This document shows positions 7,593-13,204 of a stretch of DNA of 13,204 nt, in pieces. The notes beneath the pieces are model-generated. The model was not told where the DNA came from. It saw only the letters and a list, made by a program, of their open reading frames with translations, and did no database searches. The translations under genes and the position numbers were made by a program. This DNA comes from Candidatus Omnitrophota bacterium (GTDB lineage: Bacteria > Omnitrophota > Gorgyraeia > 2-01-FULL-45-10): assembly GCA_026387135.1 (NCBI GenBank), contig JAPLMH010000166.1, forward strand, positions 1 to 13,204. Direction: 5' to 3'. Position 1 is the stretch's first letter, and each line of letters opens with the position of its first letter.

Positions 7593-8627
7593 ATGACTGT
7601 ACTATATCTAAGAGCTTTTTTCATAATACTCAGCACCATAGTCGGATATTATGTGGGCGGTATCCTTGGCAATTTTGATCTCGTATGGCGTATGGGCGGC
7701 GCTGTGGCCGGACTGGCCGGGTCGTTCGTTATAGTCATCCTTGAATTCTTCACCAGGAGGTTCTCCGCGAGGAATCTTTCCGCGGCCGTATTTGGGCTCA
7801 TATTCGGTTTCTTCATGGCATGGATAGTGACGAGCGTATTGAAACTTATACCTATGAGCATAGAGATCTTTTCGTCGCTGCAGATAATAATGATATTGGT
7901 ATTCTGCTATCTGGGAATGGTAATAGCCATGCGCGGCAAAGATGAGTTCAACCTTATCGTACCTTATGTGAAGTTCGTAAGGCAGGACGAGCGCGAGGAT
8001 ATCATACTTCTGGACACCAGCGTCATCATCGACGGTAGAATAGCCGATATACTGCAGACCAAGTTCATAGAGGGAAGGATCGTAATACCGAGATTCATCT
8101 TAAGGGAGCTGCAGCAGATAGCCGATTCCGGAGATTCGCTGAAACGTAACCGAGGCCGACGCGGGCTGGACATATTGAACAGGATACAGAAGGACTCGAA
8201 GCTCAACGTCAGGATAAATGAGGAAGATTTCCCGGAAATCAGGGACGTCGATGCCAAGCTTGTGAAGTTGGGGCAGCTGGTGGGCGGAAAAGTTGTCACC
8301 AATGATTTTAACCTGAACAAGATAGCAGAGCTGCAAGGAGTGACCGTGCTCAATATAAATGAGCTCGCGAACGCTCTAAGGCCGGTGGTACTGCCCGGCG
8401 AGCTGATGGATATCAGGATATCCAAAGAGGGTAAGGAATACAACCAGGGCGTGGGGTATCTTGACGACGGCACTATGGTAGTCGTAGATAATACCCGCCA
8501 GATGATAGGACAGGTAATAAAAGTGGCGGTAACGAGCGTATTGCAAACTTCCGCCGGCAGGATGATATTCGCTAAGTTCGAAGAGCCTCCGAAGCCTCAA
8601 ACTGGCGGCGGCTGGAAGGGTAGATGA
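7593..8627 (+). CDS. YacL-type membrane PIN-TRAM domain protein, putative RNase
   Basis: The 344-residue protein combines four predicted transmembrane helices (about 3-25, 33-52, 62-85, 93-113), a cytoplasmic PIN nuclease-like domain (about 136-262) and a C-terminal TRAM domain (about 266-328). Candidate acidic metal-binding residues of the PIN fold are present: D141 and D147 in LDTSVIIDGRIADI, E172 in LRELQQIAD, D220 in VDAKL and D238 in TNDFNL. The TRAM segment (ELMDIRI to MIFAKFE) is an RNA-binding OB-type fold. The architecture matches B. subtilis YacL, whose gene also lies between disA and ispD. The biological substrate is not established by sequence. The start at ATG 7593 has a modest AGAGGG upstream, and the stop overlaps the ispD start as ATGA. 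Confidence 0.9.
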   Translation: MTVLYLRAFFIILSTIVGYYVGGILGNFDLVWRMGGAVAGLAGSFVIVILEFFTRRFSARNLSAAVFGLIFGFFMAWIVTSVLKLIPMSIEIFSSLQIIMILVFCYLGMVIAMRGKDEFNLIVPYVKFVRQDEREDIILLDTSVIIDGRIADILQTKFIEGRIVIPRFILRELQQIADSGDSLKRNRGRRGLDILNRIQKDSKLNVRINEEDFPEIRDVDAKLVKLGQLVGGKVVTNDFNLNKIAELQGVTVLNINELANALRPVVLPGELMDIRISKEGKEYNQGVGYLDDGTMVVVDNTRQMIGQVIKVAVTSVLQTSAGRMIFAKFEEPPKPQTGGGWKGR

Positions 8628-9301
8628 AGTACAAGGTTGCCGCAATAGTTCCGGCTGCCGGTTCGGGTCACAGGCTTGGGGCTAAGGAGAAGAAGCCGTT
8701 CGTGCTATTAGCCGGAAAGCCTCTCATAACATACGCGCTGCTTGCCCTCGACTCATCTAAGTACATCGACCGGATCTATGTAGCGGCCGACCCGGATTCA
8801 ATAAGACGCCTGGAAGGCATAATAGTTAAATACGGAATAAGAAAAGTAGTGAAGGTGGTCGCCGGAGGCAGGACGCGGGCCGCATCCGTAAAAAATTGTT
8901 TCGATCTGGTGGATCCGCTGTGCGATATAGTATTGATCCACGATGGCGCAAGGCCATTCCCCGGAGACTCCGATATAATGAACTCCGTGCTTTTGGCCGG
9001 TAAATTCGGAGGGTGCGTCACCGCAATACCTATGACAGACACGGTCAAGCTCTCCGGTAAGGGCCTCTTCGTAAAGAAGACCATTGACAGAAGCTCTCTG
9101 TGGAGGGCGCAGACGCCGCAGGCGTTCAGATATGGCATTTTAAAGAAAGCTTTAAACGTAATTGATGATATTGCAAGCATAACAGACGACGCGTCCGTGT
9201 TGGAGCGTTTGGGTAAGAAGGTCAAGATCCTCAAGGGATCGCCGCGGAACATAAAGGTGACGACCAAAGAGGACTTAAAAATCGCAGAGGTGCTGATATG
9301 A
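8624..9301 (+). CDS. ispD: IspD, 2-C-methyl-D-erythritol 4-phosphate cytidylyltransferase
   Basis: IspD joins CTP and MEP to form CDP-ME, the third step of the non-mevalonate isoprenoid pathway. The 225-residue protein shows the CTP-binding loop PAAGSGHRLG (10-19) with R17 and K24 in the places of E. coli R20 and K27. It also has VAGGRTRAASV (79-89), HDGARPF (106-112), T140 in MTDTVK, R156 in DRSSLWRAQTPQAF, TDDASVLE (187-194) and NIKVTTKEDL (209-218), with K211 matching E. coli K213. Length fits the family (about 225-235). It overlaps the PIN-TRAM gene and ispF by 4 nt at both ends, so the three are probably translationally coupled. No catalytic position looks altered. Confidence 0.95.
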   Translation: MKYKVAAIVPAAGSGHRLGAKEKKPFVLLAGKPLITYALLALDSSKYIDRIYVAADPDSIRRLEGIIVKYGIRKVVKVVAGGRTRAASVKNCFDLVDPLCDIVLIHDGARPFPGDSDIMNSVLLAGKFGGCVTAIPMTDTVKLSGKGLFVKKTIDRSSLWRAQTPQAFRYGILKKALNVIDDIASITDDASVLERLGKKVKILKGSPRNIKVTTKEDLKIAEVLI

Positions 9302-9771
9302 GGATAGGAATAGGATACGATATACACAGGCTCGTTGAGGAGAGGAAGCTCTTTTTAGGAGGCGTCGAGATACCTTATGTTAAGGGTCTGATCAGCCATA
9401 CCGATGGAGACGTGGTCCTGCACGCTATAGCTGATGCTATTTTGGGCGCCCTGGCGCTGGGCGATATAGGCCAGCATTTTCCCGACACTGACCCTGATTA
9501 CAAGAATATGCCGAGCGGCGATATCCTGCAGCGCGTCACCCGTATTTTGGAGAAGAATAATTTCGTGATAGGGAATATCGACACGGCCATAATAGCCGAG
9601 GAACCCAAGATCTATCCATTCAGGGATAAGATGGTTGAAAGGATAGCCAATATTTTGGGAGTGGAGAGATCGAAGATAAATGTAAAGGCTACCACGAACG
9701 AAGGCGTGGGCTCGATAGGGAAAGGGGATGCTATAGCAGCTTATGCCGTAGCGGTCCTGGTGGAGAAATAA
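9298..9771 (+). CDS. ispF: IspF, 2-C-methyl-D-erythritol 2,4-cyclodiphosphate synthase
   Basis: IspF cyclises CDP-ME 2-phosphate with release of CMP, the fifth MEP-pathway step. The 157-residue protein has the metal-binding set D8 and H10 (GYDIHRL) and H42 (DVVLHAIADAILGALALGDIG), plus HFPDTDP (60-66). The C-terminal signature TTNEGVGSIGKGDAIAAYAV (131-150) corresponds to the family TTxEGLGxxGRGEGIA segment. Length matches the usual 155-160. It begins in an ATGA overlap with ispD. It is a separate gene, not an IspDF fusion. The intervening kinase IspE, needed between the two steps, is not encoded in this window. Confidence 0.96.
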   Translation: MRIGIGYDIHRLVEERKLFLGGVEIPYVKGLISHTDGDVVLHAIADAILGALALGDIGQHFPDTDPDYKNMPSGDILQRVTRILEKNNFVIGNIDTAIIAEEPKIYPFRDKMVERIANILGVERSKINVKATTNEGVGSIGKGDAIAAYAVAVLVEK

Positions 9772-9775
9772 ATTT

Positions 9776-9782
9776 GAGGTGA
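9776..9782 (+). promoter_or_regulatory. Ribosome binding site fixing the long cysE start
   Basis: GAGGTGA lies 3 nt before ATG 9786, with its GAGG core 6 nt away. It supports translation from 9786 rather than from an internal GTG near 9849, which would remove most of the hydrophobic N-terminal segment. Confidence 0.6.
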
Positions 9783-9785
9783 TAG

Positions 9786-10463
9786 ATGACTACCTGCATT
9801 AGCGTTCTGCTGAATATAATACTTATAGTACTGATCTTCTGGATAGTCGTGGCCATATTCTTAAGAAAAGAGATACGGGCGATATTTGAGCGCGATCCGG
9901 CCGCTGGCGGGTTCCTGGAAGTGCTTCTGACGTATTCCGGGATACACGTGCTCGTATTCCATAAGGTGGCTCAAAGCCTGCACAGGATGCGTATACCATT
10001 TTTACCAAGATGGATATCGCAGATCGGCAGGTTCTTTACCGGCATTGAGATACACCCGGGTGCCACTATCGGCAACGGACTGTTTATCGATCACGGCATG
10101 GGAGTGGTGATAGGAGAGACCGCTATAATAGGCGATAATGTCACTCTCTACCAGGGCGTGACGCTCGGCGGGACGGGTAAAGAAAAAGGGAAGCGCCATC
10201 CCACCGTCGGGAATAATGTTGTAATAGGCGCCGGCGCCAAGGTGCTGGGAAATATTAAAATAGGCGATAACTCTTATATAGGCTCTAATGCCGTCGTCAT
10301 AAAGGATGTGCCGGATAATTCTACCGTAGTGGGTGTGCCGGGCAGGATCACAAAACAGGACGGCAAGAAGATAGAGCTCAGCCTAGACCACGTACATGTC
10401 CTCGACCCGCTTTTACAGGAGATAGACGAGCTTAAGAAGAGGCTTGATAATTTAGAGAAATGA
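9786..10463 (+). CDS. cysE: Serine O-acetyltransferase with N-terminal membrane segment
   Basis: CysE makes O-acetylserine from serine and acetyl-CoA, the first committed step of cysteine synthesis. The 225-residue protein has the short-type SAT start ([17 protein letters not shown], 36-52) and a left-handed beta-helix (about 85-185). Key elements are HPGATIG (90-96), [13 protein letters not shown] (101-113) with candidate catalytic H103, and [14 protein letters not shown] (126-139) for acetyl-CoA binding. The C-terminus is a charged helix (208-225). Compared with my recollection of the B. subtilis enzyme it carries an extra N-terminal stretch of about 20 residues, with a strongly hydrophobic segment at about 7-25, suggesting membrane anchoring. 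It is followed directly by cysS (ATGA overlap), pairing cysteine supply with cysteinyl-tRNA synthesis. No sulfhydrylase gene (cysK) is present in the window. Confidence 0.92.
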   Translation: MTTCISVLLNIILIVLIFWIVVAIFLRKEIRAIFERDPAAGGFLEVLLTYSGIHVLVFHKVAQSLHRMRIPFLPRWISQIGRFFTGIEIHPGATIGNGLFIDHGMGVVIGETAIIGDNVTLYQGVTLGGTGKEKGKRHPTVGNNVVIGAGAKVLGNIKIGDNSYIGSNAVVIKDVPDNSTVVGVPGRITKQDGKKIELSLDHVHVLDPLLQEIDELKKRLDNLEK

Positions 10464-11839
10464 AGATCTACAATTCGTTAACAAGGACCAAAGAAGATTT
10501 TATTCCGCTCAAAGAGGGTAAAGTAGGAATATACGTCTGCGGCCCTACCGTTTATGATGAACCGCATATAGGTCATGCCAGGAGCGCATACATATTCGAC
10601 GTGATCCGCCGCTACCTCTCCGGGAAGTACGAAGTGAAATTCGTAAGGAATGTTACGGACGTCGACGACAAGATCATAGACAAGGCCAAAAAAGAGTCCA
10701 AGACGGCCGAAGAGGTCTCCAAAAAATATCTTGATTCATATCATGAAGATATGGACCTTCTTGGCATAGGCTCACCGGACAAAGAGCCTCTGGCGACGGA
10801 ATATATCCCCAAGATAGTAAAGTTTATCGGCATCTTAATAGAAAAAGGATGCGCTTATGAGTCGGCCGGCGACGTCTATTTCGATATAAAGAAGGCTAAA
10901 GATTACGGAAAGCTCTCGAACCAGAACATAGAGAAGATGGAAGCGCCCGTCAGAGTTGCGGCGGGACAGGCGAAGAAGGACCCTCTAGATTTTGCGTTAT
11001 GGAAGAAGGCCAAAGAGGGCGAGCCCTCATGGGATAGTCCCTGGGGGGCCGGCAGGCCCGGCTGGCACATAGAATGCTCCGCTATGAGCTCCGATATCCT
11101 TGGCGATGAATTTGATATTCACGGCGGTGGAGTCGACCTTATATTTCCGCACCATGAGAACGAGATAGCTCAGTCCGAAGGCGCCGGCAAGGCCTTTGCC
11201 AGATACTGGATGCATAACGGCCTCCTTACAATAGATAACGAGAAGATGGCCAAATCTTTAGGCAATTTTATCTCCATAAAAGATTTTATGCTGAAGCATA
11301 AAGACGCGGATTATCTTAAATTGCTCTTCCTGAACACTCACTACAGGCATCCGGTTGATTATACCGAAGAGAGAATACAGGAGATGAAGGCGCAAAAAGA
11401 GCGGTTTGTCATCATGCTTGAAAAGATAGAGAGGATCAAGGGTCGCAAGGTCACAGGGGCACAGGGTCACAGGGTAAAAGAATTAGAAGAATATGAGCGC
11501 AACTTCGAAGAAGCGATGGAAGACGATTTCAATATGCCTTTGGCGCTCTCCAGTCTATTTGAAATGGTGAATTATACTAACAAAAATATAGACGATGCCA
11601 AGATCGCGCTAGAATCCAAAAAAATATTACTGAAGCTTTCGACTATTTTTGGGCTGGAGCTTAAGAACAAAGGCACTCTAGACTTGCCGGCTAAAGTAGA
11701 ATCTCTCATAAAAGAGAGAGATGAAGCAAGGACAAAGAAAGATTATAAGAGATCCGACGATATAAGGAAGAAGCTTTCCGATATGGGCGTGATACTTGAG
11801 GATACCAAAGAAGGCACCGTATGGCGCAAAGAGCTTTAA
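10460..11839 (+). CDS. cysS: Cysteinyl-tRNA synthetase
   Basis: This class-I synthetase charges tRNA-Cys with cysteine. The 459-residue protein has the N-terminal [16 protein letters not shown] segment (27-42) with HIGH at 36-39. Zinc ligands C27, C206, H231 and E235 align with E. coli C28, C209, H234 and E238. The KMSKS equivalent is KMAKS (262-266). The DALR-like C-terminal helical domain runs from about 340 to 440 and the family-typical end includes [16 protein letters not shown] (441-456). Length matches the usual 455-480. A short stretch VTGAQGHR (331-338), between the catalytic core and the C-terminal domain, is encoded by a tandem 8-nt repeat (11451-11474). It begins in a 4-nt overlap with cysE, and its last 19 nt overlap tmk. 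Confidence 0.96.
   Translation: MKIYNSLTRTKEDFIPLKEGKVGIYVCGPTVYDEPHIGHARSAYIFDVIRRYLSGKYEVKFVRNVTDVDDKIIDKAKKESKTAEEVSKKYLDSYHEDMDLLGIGSPDKEPLATEYIPKIVKFIGILIEKGCAYESAGDVYFDIKKAKDYGKLSNQNIEKMEAPVRVAAGQAKKDPLDFALWKKAKEGEPSWDSPWGAGRPGWHIECSAMSSDILGDEFDIHGGGVDLIFPHHENEIAQSEGAGKAFARYWMHNGLLTIDNEKMAKSLGNFISIKDFMLKHKDADYLKLLFLNTHYRHPVDYTEERIQEMKAQKERFVIMLEKIERIKGRKVTGAQGHRVKELEEYERNFEEAMEDDFNMPLALSSLFEMVNYTNKNIDDAKIALESKKILLKLSTIFGLELKNKGTLDLPAKVESLIKERDEARTKKDYKRSDDIRKKLSDMGVILEDTKEGTVWRKEL
11451..11474 (+). repeat. Three tandem copies of an 8-nt unit (K)CACAGGG inside cysS
   Basis: Three contiguous units read TCACAGGG, GCACAGGG, TCACAGGG. The middle copy differs from the outer two at only its first base. 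The 24-nt total equals eight codons, so the reading frame is kept, and each unit is read in a different frame. It encodes part of a variable linker of CysS. The origin is unknown. Confidence 0.85.
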
Positions 11840-12474
11840 AGAGGGGCGTATTCATAACGTTCGAGGGCGTTGAAGGTTGCGGTAAGAGCACACACTCCAA
11901 ACTTCTATTCGAACATCTGAAGAGGTCCGGCTATCGCACCGTGCATACCCGCGAGCCTGGCGGCACAGGACTCGGTGAGGCGGTAAGAAGGGTGCTCTTG
12001 GATTCACCGGAAATACGCATATCTGACCTGGCTGAACTATTTCTCTTCGAAGCATGCCGCGCCCAGATAGTGAAAGAGATAATAAAGCCGGCGCTCAAAG
12101 AAGGCGCCATAGTGATAAGCGACAGGTTCAGCGATGCCACGTTCAGTTATCAGGGTTATGGCGGCCGCGTTGACCTAAAGGCCATAAAGGCGCTTGACAG
12201 GGTAGCGACGACCGGATTAATCCCGGACCTGACGATGCTTCTGGATATAGATACGGCCGAGGGGCTAAAGAGGGCGCGTAAAAAAGGTATCGATAGGATG
12301 GAAAAGAAAGATATCTCCTATCATAAGAGAGTGAGAGCCGGATACTTAAAGCTTTCGAAACAGTATCCCGGCAGGATAAGAAGAGTGGAAGTGTACGGAC
12401 CGATCCCGGAAGTCCAGGCAAAGATAAAACGTGAGGTAGAGATTGTCATTCGAAAGTTTAAAAGGTCAAGATAG
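11821..12474 (+). CDS. tmk: Thymidylate kinase (dTMP kinase)
   Basis: Tmk phosphorylates dTMP to dTDP for DNA synthesis. The 217-residue protein has the P-loop FEGVEGCGKST (14-24), REPGGTGLGE (44-53) for dTMP binding, ELFLFEACRAQ (72-82), the DRF motif (101-103) with TFSYQGYGG (107-115), and a basic LID segment RARKKGIDRMEKKD (151-164) like that of bacterial class-II enzymes. Length matches the family (about 205-215). ATG 11821 lies 19 nt inside the end of cysS, with an AAAGAAGG stretch upstream at 11807-11814. The next hydrophobic strand begins at V10, so little room exists for a later start. Its 3' end overlaps holB by 32 nt. The tmk-holB pairing is common in bacteria. Confidence 0.94.
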   Translation: MAQRALKRGVFITFEGVEGCGKSTHSKLLFEHLKRSGYRTVHTREPGGTGLGEAVRRVLLDSPEIRISDLAELFLFEACRAQIVKEIIKPALKEGAIVISDRFSDATFSYQGYGGRVDLKAIKALDRVATTGLIPDLTMLLDIDTAEGLKRARKKGIDRMEKKDISYHKRVRAGYLKLSKQYPGRIRRVEVYGPIPEVQAKIKREVEIVIRKFKRSR

Positions 12475-13204
12475 CGCAGTCAGCCATCTAAAGGCTGCAT
12501 TGAGGAACGACCGGGTGTCGCATGCCTACATATTCTCAGGACCCGACGGGATAGGCAAGCGTCTGGCCGCCATCAACTTCGCGAAGGCTCTTAATTGTGC
12601 AAGCCCCGTATCAGGCTCTCCGTGCGACCAGTGCCCTTCATGCAAAAAGATAGGCTCATCGAACCATCCCGACGTCTTTATCCTGAATCCCAAAGAGGAT
12701 AGCATGTCGATAAAGATAGAGGATGTGCGCTCTCTCATCAATAGTGTCTATTTGAAGCCGTTTGAAGCGCGAAAAAAAGTCTATATCATAGAAGGCGCCG
12801 AATACATGAAGCACGAGGCGGCGAACGCCCTGTTAAAGACACTCGAAGAGCCGCCGGCAGATTCTGTGATCATATTACTGACCGAGAATACAAAATCGCT
12901 CTTTCACACTATAGTTTCTCGCTGCCAGGTGGTGAAGTTCTTTCCTCTTAAATTGAAGGAGGCCGAGGAGATACTGACTAAAGAGTATTCGCTCTCTCAG
13001 TCTGATGCGCATACACTATCGCATCTGTCGGGAGGCAGATTGGGGGAGGCGCTGAAATTTAAGGACGGCGATATATTCACAAAGAGGTCGATTCTCATAG
13101 ATAAGATAATGTCGGCCTCCAGGGCGGACTTCGATTTTGATGATATGCCTAAGGAAGACGTGAGGGTATACCTGGATATGATATTGGCGTGGTACAGTGA
13201 TATA
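12443..13204 (+). CDS. holB: DNA polymerase III delta' subunit (clamp loader), 3' end outside window
   Basis: The frame stays open from 12440 (after a TAG at 12437-12439) to the window edge. With TTG 12443 as start it gives 254 residues. The only in-frame upstream candidate, GTG 12431, is cut off by that TAG, and AGGT at 12434-12437 may be the ribosome site. Clamp-loader features: SHAYIFSGPDGIGKRLAA (26-43), four zinc-ligand cysteines (C52, C61, C64, C67), VYIIEGAEYM, NALLKTLEEPPADSVIILLT and the SRC motif (IVSRCQ). The P-loop ends in GKR instead of GK(S/T), as in delta' subunits that do not hydrolyse ATP. The protein is about 50-80 residues short of a full delta'. It overlaps tmk by 32 nt. 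Confidence 0.9.
   Translation, partial: MSFESLKGQDSAVSHLKAALRNDRVSHAYIFSGPDGIGKRLAAINFAKALNCASPVSGSPCDQCPSCKKIGSSNHPDVFILNPKEDSMSIKIEDVRSLINSVYLKPFEARKKVYIIEGAEYMKHEAANALLKTLEEPPADSVIILLTENTKSLFHTIVSRCQVVKFFPLKLKEAEEILTKEYSLSQSDAHTLSHLSGGRLGEALKFKDGDIFTKRSILIDKIMSASRADFDFDDMPKEDVRVYLDMILAWYSDI

Noticed and set aside
12539..12565. Non-canonical Walker A (GKR) in HolB as a sign of a broken gene
   Set aside because: Delta' subunits commonly lack the Ser/Thr after the P-loop lysine and do not hydrolyse ATP; the rest of the gene is intact.

Overview
All 13.2 kb lie on the plus strand in one uninterrupted gene train. Neighbouring genes overlap or are separated by at most 22 nt. No stretch over about 25 nt is non-coding, and I see no internal promoter, terminator, RNA gene, CRISPR array or insertion sequence.

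The organism looks like a diderm (two-membrane) bacterium outside the Proteobacteria and Firmicutes. It carries a Firmicutes-type protein-arginine-phosphorylation module (McsA, McsB, ClpC) and also an MCE/Mla lipid-transport system with an AsmA/TamB-like protein, which implies an outer membrane. Ile is very often encoded by ATA and Arg by AGG. Together these suggest a Candidatus Omnitrophota (OP3)-like lineage. That placement is inference, not a database result.

Layout. (1) 1-93: C-terminal tail of a class-IV aminotransferase. (2) 83-3944: mcsA, mcsB and clpC. clpC is broken near 2605-2616 by a loss of roughly 48 codons plus a frameshift in the first AAA+ domain. (3) 3953-7588: an AsmA/TamB-like membrane-anchored protein followed by mlaE, mlaF and mlaD homologues, a predicted phospholipid-trafficking block. 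(4) 7593-9771: a YacL-type membrane PIN-TRAM protein, then ispD and ispF of the MEP isoprenoid pathway. (5) 9786-11839: cysE with an unusual N-terminal membrane segment, then cysS. (6) 11821-13204: tmk (dTMP kinase) and the start of holB (DNA polymerase III delta'), which runs off the window end.

The order mcsA-mcsB-clpC-...-yacL-ispD-ispF-...-cysE-cysS closely matches the Bacillus subtilis order mcsA-mcsB-clpC-radA-disA-yacL-ispD-ispF-gltX-cysE-cysS. The lipid-transport block sits where radA-disA would be, gltX is absent, and tmk-holB follows cysS. This is the most informative large-scale pattern in the window. The broken clpC is the most notable local anomaly.
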